Positions 37,060-48,433 of a stretch of DNA of 64,000 nt are shown one piece after another. Source of the stretch: Fasciolopsis buskii (Eukaryota > Platyhelminthes > Trematoda > Plagiorchiida > Fasciolidae); NCBI GenBank assembly GCA_008360955.1, contig LUCM01009174.1, positions 129,719 to 193,718 on the forward strand, read 5' to 3'. The notes under the pieces are model-generated. The model saw nothing but the letters and a program-made list of their open reading frames with translations, did not search any database and was not told the DNA's origin. The position numbers were made by a program, and so were the translations under genes. Numbering within the stretch: position 1 is the first letter of the stretch; each line of letters opens with the position of its first letter.

Positions 37060-40000
37060 CCGCTACTAATGGACCGTGCAGTGTGAATCCCAAATATGTA
37101 CGGAGCAGGAAAGGACATTTTCAAAGTCCTCACCCGGCTAAACTGTTAGCTGCTGAGTAAACGCGTCAGATGATCAGCAACCAAAACATGTTGACTGGGA
37201 GATCAATTTTATCCGTCACGTATTGAGGTTAACCATGAAACTCAATTCAAAATATGTTGTTGAGTTAATCGATTGCATCGCTGTGATGAACGAAGTCCCC
37301 ACTTCCATTGGAACTTGACCTGTGTCTACGGGATCCAAGTTCTCCATCCCATCGATCTCTGACGTTGTCTGTTTCATAACTTGCACTCCCCTATCCCAAC
37401 AGCTAATTGATTTTATTCTGGTGGCTCAGATCCGTCGGGAAAACCATAGCTGGAGTTCCGACTTCTCCCATCGATTGGTATAATCGATTGCAATATTCAA
37501 ATTTTCGGCACCTCACTGCTCACAATGGTTCGTGTATGCATTTTGGCATCGTCAAATTCCCAAACACCGTGCTCGCGAACAATCCCATTTTCCTTTTATC
37601 TCTGGCATGACTAGGAAGTTTTATTTGACTGACAAACCAGGCATGCCGCTCCAACTGGTTATTGCGTTTTTTGACCAACATGTCGTATTCACATCACACG
37701 GCTCTTCGTCTGAACCACTTATTCCAAGCGCACGCTGACTCGGTTTGGCTGCATGTTTAAATGAGCTGCAAGGTCGCGACTGAGACCGTAATATTCCGTT
37801 TTGATTCATAATTCCCTGTAGGCCGCCATGTTGTGGTTTTCTAAACCGGTTGTTTAAATAGTTCGAAAAAAACGAAACAAGTATTTCCGGTACTGGTTTC
37901 GAAAAATTCTCGCACGTTTTGCAGTGTTGTTTGCCAATGATTTTGCATATTGAAGATCTGAACAGGATGTGATCCGGGAAGCCAGGAAAAATTTTGATTA
38001 TAAAAGAATAAGTTTCAAGATACAAAAAGTAATCATTACTCATAGGTGCAGTTGTCCCAACCCTTTCCTAGTCCAATATATAAACACTTCAATTTTTACA
38101 CGTGCTTTAGCTGCCTGCTAATTTGTGTACTTGAAGCTACCGCAAACTGCTCTTAGTTGCTCTTGGCCTTGGCAGAATGTGATAGGATGAAAAATCATCG
38201 GCGCGTCCAGTGACGTGCCATGCATCAAGATTGCTCGTTAGTGTCCACGTATGTCTCAATGCCCTACTCGGATGTGGAATACTGGTATTGCGACAGATTA
38301 TTACGAAACAGGCTAAACGTACACATGTGGTACACGGTGGTCCAGCGCGCTTATCGCATCGCTCATCGGACGGTTTACTTTTCGATCCGAATTCAATCAA
38401 GAGGAAAATATTCGAAGCAGCAGAATGAAAATCTGCTGGAATAGAGTGAATTTGTCGCGAAAAAACCGGCCACACAGTCTCGGAACAATTTATCCAGCAG
38501 GAGACAAAGAACTAAATGGTTCGGTCCAATAGGTCGCATTCCATGCAAATTGGTTTCTCGACAATTAGTGAACTGTCCTTACCCTTCTCTCGCACACACA
38601 GGCATACACGCACACAGACCAACACATATCACTGCTTCTGTTCGGTTTCGGAGGCGCATGCGTGAAACTCAGTTTTACAAACTGATTGGAAAAGGAATAT
38701 TAAAATAAAATCATTGCCAGAGACAGTCGCCACCTCAGTAATGTCGGTGTGATTCTGATATTAATGTACTTGCCACTTTTCTAAAATTGCTAGCCAGCAT
38801 TTCCGAATCAGCGTGAGTACAAATTGAACGGATAAGTGGGACCGACTATGTGAATGCAGATCTCGTCTTTGCTTACCGGTATTGTGGTCATTTGCACAGG
38901 CCTCTGGCTCACACTCACTAGTAGTCCGTGGTTAACGTGCAAAGAATGCCATGAGACTGACTATTGCATTCATGACCTGGGTCAGAGTTATGCGAACCTA
39001 TCTTCGTTGAAATAACGCCTACTGAAATAACTGACAGTGGATCGCCGAGTAAGTGGGTGTTGAAATTATCCCGAGGCCAGTGAATGGTGAACAAGGGAAA
39101 TTAAACGACGGAAAACGTGCAAGTTCACAATGACAGGGAGCCAAATGACTCGGCATACGAGGTTCTTCTTGAGTCTCTACTAATCCCAGTAAAACTCAAG
39201 TCTCGGTGGTTTTCACAGCTAATGGACGTCAAAGCTTCTTCCACAGGGATGGCATTACACTGATAAATAGACAATCAAAATCGTGCAACGGGTCGATTAT
39301 AGGTGACAAAACTGTTGAATGGCAATTGGGCGAAAATTCATCTGTCATAAATTATATTCAATTGTGTGTGATTCGTCGATAAAACTAACAAGTCACAAGC
39401 AAGGGCCACTTGATTTTCATCAAGTTTTCATTACTTTCAGACGACAACTACCATTTACTTGGAGGTATCTGTGAACCCATCCATAAGTCATTTTTCGGGG
39501 AATTGCTTTTAAATACCTTTTCTTAAGATTAGATCATCATCGTTCAGTTCGCATTGGAATGTGTTGGTAAACGTATTATATCATTGACTCTCTCCGTTTA
39601 TGAATTGCTTTGGTTTAACCGTCAAACGGGACAGGAAGATAAGACCTTCACTGAAAAACGAATCAGCATCACACGTGATTCATTTCTCGATATACAGGGG
39701 TATCATTACAGTTGCAGCGATACGGTATATTGAACTGTTTAATCGAACACCAAAGTTATAGACTGGTAAAATAAACGATTCACTGAGCCAATTTTTCACT
39801 TTTCGTAGTCGTACGAAACAACCATGTGAGAAAAACAAACAAACAAACAAACAATCTGGTTTTCGTGACGGCCAAACCAGTTTGCAATGCTTTTCCAGCC
39901 CAAAAAAAGAACCTGAATTTGTATTGGCCTCCGTGACTCATGAGGACGCCAGTTACCACTGATTTTGTGATTGGTGGCGTTCATTAGGCATGCCTATCCG

Positions 40001-41680
40001 GCTCACTTTTGCGTTCACGTATCCTCATACGTGTACAGTCTTTTGTCGGGATGGCACTAAAGTCTAATTTCACCTTGAACAGCTTTCAAGAGGATCTCAG
40101 TGATCTTGTCGGATGTTTTTCTTTGATTTGTCAAAGTTAGTCTTTTAAAGTGAACCCCGGTTCCCAACTCATAATGTGTATTTGAAGTTGATAGGTTTCG
40201 CCTTTAAAATGAAGGTCACGTTTCATCGTAAACAGAGTGCCCTTCTTGCAGTCAATGTCGGAGTATTGTCGTGTTACCCTCAAGGACATCTCGCTGGTGC
40301 AGATTGTAGACGATTCTATTGTGGTTTTAGTGCCATTATGTCACGAAATAGCTGATTTTGGCTTGCGAATTTCGTCCTTCCTTTCCTATGCAAAAATACA
40401 CTATTCACAGTAAATCGCATCTTCCTGAATCGAGCGGGAGACCTCTGAGGCCAATGAATATTCAACTTTGTGCATTGCACCGAACGAACAGTACAAATTG
40501 GTTTGAAATTCACAAGGAGCAATTCGTTCCCGTATACATTCACATTAATCTACTAAGAGGCAACTGATCTCACCTAAGTTAGGTCCTCTAATCACCATGT
40601 CGACAACCGTGTGTTTAAAGAGAATCAAGCAAAACGAATATGTCAAAGAACGAATAGAAAACCAGCATCTGCAAATGTATATCGATTAATAAACGATGCA
40701 GACAACGCCCTGGCGCTGATATCGCGGTGAAATCTTGCTCTTTCCATTGGAAAGCGTTTTCGACATCAGTGAACCCGGGTACCAAATATTTTGGTATCGT
40801 GCGAAATGTGCCAAACTGACCAAGATAAAGCTTTCACCCCGTCCACTCAGCGCTTCTTCGTCCTGTCTCCAAATTGTCGATCCCGGAAGCTTTTGGTGGC
40901 CCGTGTTCACCTCGAGAATTTTCGATTGCACTCGAGATAAAACTGTTTTCTACTGGCCACGATCACAATAAAACCGTATTCCAGGTATGTGATATGTGAT
41001 GTTAATAAATGCAGATTCGTGAGTCCTCCTCCCTGTTAGTTCAAATTCTGTAGAATGGAAAATTCCGTCCTCATCGTCATCATCGAGAACGCCATCATTA
41101 TCTCCTCGTCAATAGAGAGAAAATGAGCTGATTGAGAACAATCATTGACTTCTGATATCCACATGATCCTATTGTTTCACCGTTTGGGTTTTCAAAATGT
41201 TTGTCACAATACGCGTTGACATTTTGCACGCATCGATGAACAGATGTTCTTTTCTAACGCGACCACCCCAACGTGATTAAAGACGCGGCCTCAACCGGGA
41301 GAGGGAGATGGCTACATTATTCGCACACTTGGGGGATGACTCGGAAGGGAAATTAGAACTGCTCACGGGGATCGGTTGAATGAGGATACATCGAAAACAA
41401 AGAACCCGTAAACAGGCAAATATTGGCAGAATTTTCGGGTGAATGAGAGCGGAATCAAGATGTCATTAGAGATAACCGATTGGTGTTAGAAACAGTCACT
41501 TGATATTCAACATGCTTTAGATGTTTAATTTTGTTTCCAATCAACTCTTCACAACAGTTTGATATTTTTGTGTCAGTACTTTGCACTTATTGTCAAGGTA
41601 ACTAAAGCAAATGATGAGTGTCATCATTTCTCCAGGGGTGGGAAAACCAAATCAACACTTTGGAGCTCGTTTTTGTTAAC
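37060..41680. other. No recognised gene; simple repeats only
   Basis: Simple repeats visible here are a CA-rich run (38591-38622) and an AAAC run (39834-39853). Overlapping opposite-strand frames at 37.6-38.0, 38.1-38.5 and 40.3-40.97 kb have no domain signature. A weak tRNA-like stretch with GGTGGTCCAGCGCGC near 38335 may be a very degenerate SINE-A head but lacks body and tail. Confidence 0.45.
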
Positions 41681-41682
41681 CA

Positions 41683-41925
41683 CATATATATATATATAGC
41701 AGGTTAGAGAATGATATTCTTTCTCGTAACTCAGGTTCAACAGGATGGTGTTGATTTGTTCGCTGAGCTGGGCAATTTGATTGCAAACGTTTCATCACCT
41801 ATCGAGGTGACTTCGTCAGTGCTTTGATGTTGTGGCACTGACGACAGATGATGAAACGTTTGCAATAAAATTGCCCGGCTCAGCGAACAAACCGATGCCA
41901 TATATATACATATATATATATCGGC
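41683..41925. repeat. Inverted repeat flanked by TA repeats, likely Penelope-like terminal sequence
   Basis: Two arms, 41747-41822 and 41834-41900, are inverted copies of one sequence. They share TTTGTTCGCTGAGC, GGGCAATTT, GCAAACGTTTCATCA and CAGTGC, and are separated by about 11 bases. The unit is bounded by TA microsatellites at 41684-41698 and 41899-41921. Each arm read outward contains CACTGACGA, then TGATGAAACGTTTGCAAT and CTCAGCGAACAAA. The first arm keeps a hairpin between these blocks, while the second has lost most of it. Head-to-head arrangement of such units is compatible with the terminal repeats of Penelope-like elements; that identification is inference. Confidence 0.6.
41783..41822 (-). 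ncRNA. Hammerhead-ribozyme-like motif (minimal type I form)
   Basis: On the minus strand the order is GCA, CTGACGA (matching the core CUGANGA), a stem-loop, GAAA, then CGTT and TGC. The stem-loop is GTCACCT-CGAT-AGGTGAT, a 7-bp stem with a terminal G-U pair and a 4-base loop. The last A of GAAA and the next C can pair with GU just before the presumed cleavage site (H17 = U), giving a helix III of two pairs with no loop. GCA and TGC give a three-pair helix I. This tiny-helix form is known from Penelope-like retroelements. One extra A follows CTGACGA relative to the textbook core, so activity is uncertain. Confidence 0.4.
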
Positions 41926-43880
41926 CGGAATAGTTCGTTTACGTGTGCCTGAAAGTTGGAGCTGAACGGAACCACATAAATTCAGGAAAAGGTTCCATGT
42001 TACAAGCAGCCGAAGAGAAAAAATCGTTATCAACCACAAAAATAATTGTTAGATCTTGGACTCCAAAGCTGACCTTCTCTCGAAAGCCGGAAAGCTAATT
42101 CAGTTGGTCATCGGTGGCCCGAGCTTAAAGACCCGGCCGGCAAGCCACAAATCCCGAATAAAAAAAATACCGTGGCACTTTGTCAGCCCAACCTTCCACC
42201 ATAGGAAATGACGAAACAATCAAATTCGCTGTAAAGAAATTCTGAACATGTTTTGGAAACAGTGAGCATTCCCAGACGGTTTTGATCCTCCGACTTGTGT
42301 GCCATCTCCATGGCAAACGTTCCATTGGAAAAATACCAACTCAAGCATCCTTGCATTTGTCGCTGACATGAAGTTGAATTTTAGCCTAGTACGTCGAAGC
42401 ATGATCGAGTTACTCACCAATTTGAAGAAACAATTTAAATTTTAGATATTAGTGTGTCTTTTTAGCCCAGTTCGATGGTTTTTGAAAACTGAAGGTCGTT
42501 GGGCTTGACGAGCCAACCGGTGACATGACATTGTACTTAGCTTTACCGGTGGAATGCGTAGTGAAGACCAAGCTTAGCAGCCACACAGCCTCCGTTGTTT
42601 GCCCTGGGATATTGATACCCTCGTGGGTGGAACCTAGATGGACACAAAACAGGGTGATACAATTCGCCAATTCTTTGCTCTGAATCATCAGTTATTAAAC
42701 TAATCTGATGCAAAATAATGAAAACTCCTAAATGTCTTCACATCTTTTGTGCTATGATTCTTCGTTAATTCCGTTATCATTTGACGGATTGCTGAAAACA
42801 TCTTCCGATTATTTAGATACTTGTTTCTTGCACCGTGAAATGCAGTTTTCCCACTTGGCGAGTTTGTAGTCCTTGATGAAACGTTTTTTGATTGCTAAAG
42901 TGTTGCGCCTATCGGTAGTAGACGTGAACGTGAGTATATGCAGGTCTCGAGGGCCATAGGACGGGCTGAAGCACTTGTCCCCGAATTCAGTCAGATATTT
43001 CGCTGAAGCTGAAAGATCCCGTGTATTGTGTCTCACTGGGCTCGGTTCGCTATTATGATTAGGAGTACGGAAGTTTTCATGCTAGAGCAGTTCGCCGTTT
43101 AGGGGCTCTTGATCGCCAGTGTTCGCGTAGTCTCCCCAAGATCGCGTGCAGTGACCGAGTGAGCAGTATAGCGGTTAAGACTCAAACACTTGGTAACGGT
43201 CCAGAGAAGGTTTTTCACAACCTATCCAGCTCAGTAATCTTTGTTTGTTGGGCCATATTTTGCGTGCGATGAAAACTCTTCCATCACATCGTGTACTATT
43301 TGCCATCTGTCCGGCGGAGTGAAAAAAGCCACGGGAAGGTTAACAGGTGACGTGACAGCAGGATTGAAAAGCTGTACGTTATACTTAGCTAGACTATGTC
43401 CCTCATCTTCCTGTGTTTGGTACGGAAGACCCGCCTATCAGTTGGGTGAAGACTCTGATGATCATAGCAGTGACGCTGAAACACTGAAGATCCGCTTTCT
43501 TTTGAACACTTAACCGTATTCCTTGTACTGAATACTACTGCGTTCTGTCAGGCTAGCTATAAAAACATAAATTGGTGGGAAGAGCAGCGGTCACTCAGAC
43601 CTGCTCTGTCCTTTGACACCGAATGCTGATGACGTTTTTTCGTGGGACCGAACCCGTGGTAAGCAATCAGACATCAGATTTTTAAGGCCAAACATCGGTT
43701 GCACAAAACCGTTCCAGTATTGACAGACTTTAATCAGCGCAACCAGACAAGGTGCACTGTTCTCAAGTACAATATAATTCATGTCGCTTTTCTCAGAGCA
43801 AATCGATCGCTTATCGGATGCTTGGTGTTTATGCTGTTGAAACCTAATCAGCCTATTTTTTTCCACTCGCCAATTTGTTC
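41926..43880. other. No recognised gene; unassigned frames on both strands
   Basis: Several minus-strand frames (42125-42325, 42220-42420, 42449-42688, 42809-43036) and plus-strand frames (43241-43513, 43699-43986) cover this interval. One short minus segment near 42530-42620 has a good acceptor tract ending TCCATCTAG and a donor GTAAAG. No domain is recognised, and I could not chain these into a phase-consistent model. A Penelope reverse transcriptase was looked for next to the palindrome and not seen. Confidence 0.4.
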
Positions 43881-43887
43881 ATTGCAG

Positions 43888-43965
43888 GAACTGTTGAACA
43901 ATTTGAAGAATTTGTTGCCGGGTTCATTTTCCCGTACCACGTGGAATGGGCACGTGAGCATCCAG
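43888..43965 (+). CDS. Candidate internal exon, function unknown
   Basis: A long pyrimidine tract ending TTTGTTCATTGCAG precedes a 78-bp segment that ends at CATCCAG|GTAGCA. Two frames are open. The more protein-like one reads TVEQFEEFVAGFIFPYHVEW and then AREHP, with alternating acidic and aromatic residues. The other begins ELLNNLKNLLPGS. The length is a multiple of three, so it could be skipped without a frame change. No family is recognised. It is not in phase with the candidate at 45000-45080, so an intervening exon would be needed. Confidence 0.25.
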
Positions 43966-44999
43966 GTAGCATTCCAGTTAGTTTGATTGGATTTTGTAGA
44001 GTCCCAAAACCGATCTACTTAGCCATGCAGAACCCTATCGTGTTCAGATCCCAAGTATCAAAAAAACCGGGAGATAAAAGAGTCAGTGAATCACTGAGCT
44101 GTAATGGCTTCATTAATCCATCAATTTACTACTGACAACTGGAAAAATGTAGGCCGTCAGACAATGTCTTATGTTCGGAAGTTCATGTATTCCTTCAGCC
44201 TTCTAGACGTCGTGAACCGTTCGTCTTACTCCATTGTCGTAAATTTGCGGTTGAATTTACCTATCACACCAGAAGGCATGTTGCAACTCATTTTTTCCGC
44301 CCATCAGTCCGCAAGTTCACGAATACCTGTTTTAGTTAGCTACTTTGCTATGACTAGATCAAAGTAATTGATGACCCTCGTCGACGCTCGAAGACAGCAC
44401 TGATTTTGGCGAGCAAGAAAGATTCATCGTGATATCTATAGTCGAAAAAATTAAGTTCCCTTTATGAAAACCGGATTACTAACAAATAGTCAATTTGTCC
44501 AATCACCGAGCTAACCATGATATTTTGTAAACTGGTTTCCCGACAAACTTCACACTCAACATACATGCCGTATACCATCGGGTCAACGTGGGATTTAGGA
44601 AACACCAGACTCGAGGTTTTCTCTCACTAGAGCTCATTCTCACACCCCGGGGTTTTTGCCACTACACTGTCTAACCTTTCCTGGGTGGTACAAAATGCCT
44701 GGTTAAAATGTTTCCATTTGCCAAATGTACTGAGAGCTTCATTTCTCATCAGTGACCGAAATGCAATCAATCACTAGGCTTCTATACATTCATTACAGCA
44801 TTTATTCTGTATAGAGAAAATGGCGGTCACGTTTTCATTGGAATTTTGATTATCCGCTGGAAGCGTATTGAACCACTGGCTGCAAAATGAATCAATTCCA
44901 TGATTGTTTGATCGATAAACGCAAGACATTAAGCATGCATTATCGTTTAAACCCGAAGCTGAATAATCTATACTTTGCCGATCGATTTTTCTCGTACAG

Positions 45000-45080
45000 T
45001 CTGATGCTTGAACGTATTTTGTTCTGTCAATTTCGGCAGTTTGGTTTGCTTGGTCCAGCCAAATCGGCCGCTCGGATCAG
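45000..45080 (+). CDS. Candidate internal exon, function unknown
   Basis: An acceptor with a clear tract (GATCGATTTTTCTCGTACAG) and a donor CGGATCAG|GTACTT bound an 81-bp segment. Two frames carry an early TGA, and the third encodes LMLERILFCQFRQFGLLGP followed by AKSAARI, an amphipathic, Leu-rich stretch. The frame is also open upstream to an ATG at 44887, so a longer first exon is possible. No family is recognised. Confidence 0.25.
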
Positions 45081-45084
45081 GTAC

Positions 45085-46800
45085 TTCCGAGTGTGAGTCC
45101 ACAACTGACAAATAGATGTGAGCTCTTCACTATCAATGCAATAATTTCTCTACTAATTATCCAATATCATATGTCGTGCAGTTTTCAAACCATATTAGGA
45201 GAGAATCAATTTTCGAAAAGGAATTCAAGCAAAACGTCGAACCTCGCTCTGGCCGTTCTATAGTTTCTATTGAAATGCATATTAGACGACTTGTCATTAT
45301 TCTTTCGTTCTATTCGTAAAGTTGTTTGAATTAGTCAGACAACTGAATTTGAAGCATGGGCACTGCATCAATTTTAGTTTACACAACACACGTCGTGCTT
45401 GGCAAATCACGAACGCTGTTGCCCTGACAGTTTAACTAGCCACAGCACATGGAATCTGGCGAAAAATAAAACAAAGAATAGTTTGAATTTTCGGGTGTGA
45501 GTAAATTTGGCCTGATTTCGCCATTTAACGTTCCGCATGATGCGACAAGCTACAACAAACTGAATGCATACGATTAGTAAACGAGTGCTCGGCGAATTTA
45601 TGTCATCATTTCTAATCCACATGCATGGTATTTTGCACAATGATCTTTAATTAGGGGGAAAATTTGATCACAAAAGCAGTTCTGCGTATTTGGCAACGTG
45701 ATTAGCTCTCCTCTCTAACCATCCGCCAAGCGGATCTAATGTGAAGTAGGGTGGCGATCAAGCTGTCGTGCATACAAGAAACACGCGCACACTAATCCCA
45801 ATGTGGATCGTGTGGACCGTTGAAAAATGCATTAACTGTTCATTTCAACTCGTCCACTGCTCCATATAACCTCGAACGGTTGAATTTTTTTTGTCGCGGA
45901 GACGCTTGCTGGATGACGTAAAACCGAAAGTTTTCAGTCCAAGCACGATTTTTCACCGACAGCATCAACAACCGGGGCCGGATTTTTGGACGTTCCCGGA
46001 TTATCTAAAATAAATCCCTTCCCCGAAACAGACCTGGGGAGATTCCCAGATAGTTGCGACGGTGTATTTTAAAACCTCTTGTCCCAATTTGAGTGAAAAA
46101 ATCTGCCTAACGCAAGTGAGCCTGATTCGATCAATTAGTCTCGGTCGCATTCTCATTTCCGATTAACTCACATGACGTCTAGCGAGGGTGCGAGAAATGG
46201 TTTCCTTTTCAACCTTTTTTTCCGCAACAGCCAAATAAGAATCCTCGCTAATGCTGTTAGATGTAAGAGAAAAAGGAGCAGATCCTTGCCACAGGCATCC
46301 CACCTTTCATTAAATCGTCCACGGGAGCCAGGCGAAACTTACTTCATCTCAGCCTGCTACTATTCTAAAGAGGATACAAGGGACAGAGTTCCCTATTGCG
46401 CAATATCAGCGAAAACAAGAGCAAATTTAACGGGAAAATGAATACGGAAAACTAGAATGATCGCTGTTTTCCGGCAAATCAGTTTGGTTTATTGAAAAAA
46501 AGGAATTGTGCACAAATTTCCTTGTTTTCCTTTATGGTTTACCTGAAACGATAATGATCGACTCAACCAGTCAACTTGGTTTGTTAGTTATCGAACGGCG
46601 ATTGGTCGGATGAGAGTCCATTCCTAATGCCAAACTGAGATGCAGCTGAATGTCTGATGTCAGAGGGCGGTACACAATTAAATGTTACCACACAAAGACC
46701 AGCTCAACAAGCTCCGAGTTGGCAGTTCAAGGGCAAACATGGGACAGAATATCAGGTTCTTCAACCAATTCATGAATTTAGTAGTAGGAGATTGAATGTT
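45085..46800. other. No recognised gene or repeat
   Basis: Only short frames (for example 45407-45640 minus and 46172-46441 plus), without domain or splice support. Confidence 0.5.
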
Positions 46801-46806
46801 TACATG

Positions 46807-46988
46807 AAATAGTTCACCATGCGACGTCATCGCTCAACTCACCATATAGAAACCATGGAAGCACTGTACAGCTGTTTCATCCTTGTTAAGAATCATCAAC
46901 AGTGCATATCCACCTCGCCCGAACTGGGACGCGAACTCGGGACGAACGATTCTGAGTCGAACGCCTTAGCCATTGCGCTAGGCTACCT
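46807..46988 (-). repeat. SINE-B copy 2, head and tail only
   Basis: On the minus strand the tRNA-like head (GGTAGCCTAGCGCAATGGCT, GACTCAGAATCGT, GAGTTCGCGTCCCAG) is followed by the tail with GAAACAGCTGTACAGTGCTT and CCATGGTTTC. The 5' extension seen in copies 1 and 3 is missing. It lies immediately beside copy 3 in the opposite orientation, making an inverted pair. Confidence 0.85.
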
Positions 46989-46996
46989 GCAGAGAA

Positions 46997-47301
46997 GTCA
47001 TCTATCAGTAGGGGTCGATCGCTTTGAGCTAACGGACAGTAACCGTGCAAATCAGTGACGGATAGGTGCAACATCATGTGGTGAAATTCAACAAACCGTT
47101 CAGAGCCTGCCCGGTAGCGTAATGGCTAAGGCGTTCGACTCAGAATCGTTCGTCCTTGTTCGGGTTCGCGTCCCAGTTCGGGCGCGGTCCATATGCACTG
47201 CTCATGATTCCTAACAAGGATGAAACAGCTGTACAGTGCTTCCATGGTTTCTTTATGGTGAGTCGAGCGATGATATCACAAGGTGAATTAATTCATGAAT
47301 T
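46997..47301 (+). repeat. SINE-B copy 3, full-length form
   Basis: The element contains the 5' extension (CAGTGACGGATAGGTGCAAC, CATCATGTGGTGAAATTCAA), the tRNA-like head and the tail. The head has GCCCGGTAGCGTAATGGCTA as A-box region, CGACTCAGAATCG as anticodon-arm-like hairpin and GGGTTCGCGTCCCAG as B box. The tail runs from CCTAACAAGGATGAAACAGC to TCCATGGTTTC and TGATATCACAAGGTGAATTA. It matches copy 1 on the minus strand at 27731-28020 along its whole length, including upstream of the tRNA-like head. Confidence 0.85.
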
Positions 47302-47304
47302 GTC

Positions 47305-47980
47305 GGATTACCTTTGACGTTCCTCCGTCCTTCGAAAGTTTAAACAGGCTGCACAAAATTCACCGCGACCATCTGTTCGGCTAGTTTATTCCGCGGCTGA
47401 GAATAAACGATTGTTTTGCTACGGTGAAAGCAAAGGTGCCGGTTTTATTCCAAAGCAGTGTGGGAAAAACCTATCCGGATGTTCATTTGATAGGATTAAT
47501 TATGGCCTACACTAATTGTTATCGATTGTTTTCCCTTTGTTCCACGAATACGATCATGATTGGACGAAATAGCAACACAGCCGCATCGAGAATACAAATG
47601 TTCAAACGCAACTCAATGTGGTATATTGAATTACTTTTTAGTTATATTTAAAACGGATCATAAATTGAAGTAGGAATCACGAAGAGAAATCGCATCTCTT
47701 TTGCACCGATTTTGTCCAACACTTGCACGTCCAGACTCTTTCTTTCATTGTTGACAACAGAGGAGACAAAAAGACAAAGAAACATGAAATCTCACCCGTT
47801 TATTGATATCGCATTTCTTCAAACATTATCGATACAATTGGAATTTTGTTGCAGCTGATTTTCGTCAGTAAGACAACCAATAGCGTAAAAGAAGGTACAT
47901 AAAATCTATTTTACCTCTTGAGTTCACTTTCATCATTTGGCTAGAGCCTTAGATGGTGAGGTCCACCAACGAGGAATTTC
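47305..47980. other. No firmly recognised gene
   Basis: A plus-strand frame at 47424-47651 follows an acceptor-like TTTATTCCAAAGCAG and includes GKTYPDVHLIGLIMAYTN, but no domain is recognised and no phase-consistent partner was found. It may belong with the candidate gene at 48145-48718, which is unproven. Confidence 0.35.
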
Positions 47981-47982
47981 AT

Positions 47983-48052
47983 CGGGGTTGGGGTATTCGA
48001 ACCCGCGGCCTTCAAGCCCAAACGTCAGAAAACTTATCCGCTAAACCACCGC
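47983..48052 (-). repeat. SINE-A copy 7, head only
   Basis: On the minus strand GCGGTGGTTTAGCGGATAAG is followed by GGCCGCGGGTTCGAATACCC, matching the SINE-A head. The closing acceptor strand is changed to CAACCCCG, and the body and tail are not recognisable, so it is a fragment. It lies less than 100 bases upstream of the candidate exon at 48145. Confidence 0.65.
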
Positions 48053-48144
48053 AATTTTGACTCATACGAGCATCCAAGAATCGTTTGTCTGCAGTACAGA
48101 ATCTATGGTCAGCTGATGTGCATTTGTTTGAATTTCCTAATCAG

Positions 48145-48307
48145 CTGGTTGAAGAAAAGAGCGACTGAGTTTTACCAATCCGAGATTAAGTTCAAAACAC
48201 ATCACAGTGAAACAGCAAACTGGTTGGTCCAGCTAGAAGCTAAACTTTCTCGTTCGGTTCTGGGCGCCACAAGTGGTTTGAGTGGCATGTGTTTCGCACC
48301 TCATATC
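48145..48307 (+). CDS. Candidate exon 1 of the best coding candidate, function unknown
   Basis: An acceptor (TTTGTTTGAATTTCCTAATCAG) opens a segment that stays in one frame and reaches a possible donor CATATC|GTAAAT at 48308. The product contains WLKKRATEFYQSEIKF and WLVQLEAKLSRSVLGATSGL, amphipathic and compositionally ordinary for a soluble protein. The frame itself continues to a TGA at 48401. Removing a 126-bp phase-0 intron (48308-48433) skips that stop and joins the next open block in the same frame. No family could be named. The donor is fair, while the acceptor of the proposed intron has a weak pyrimidine tract. Confidence 0.33.
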
Positions 48308-48433
48308 GTAAATGGCCTCGACGGGGATTGGCTAAATACCTCATGGAGTTCTGTGTTCGGCTTGCACCGACTGTACAAAGCACTAGCGGAATTTCATCAC
48401 TGAAATAAGTTTCCCGAAATGCCGGCTGAACAG

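Noticed and set aside
42809..43036. Minus-strand frame suspected to be a Penelope-like polyprotein because of the nearby palindrome
   Set aside because: No reverse-transcriptase motif or family block could be matched.
48401..48403. In-frame TGA read as selenocysteine
   Set aside because: A GT-AG intron of a length divisible by three removes it more simply; no selenocysteine insertion element was sought or seen.
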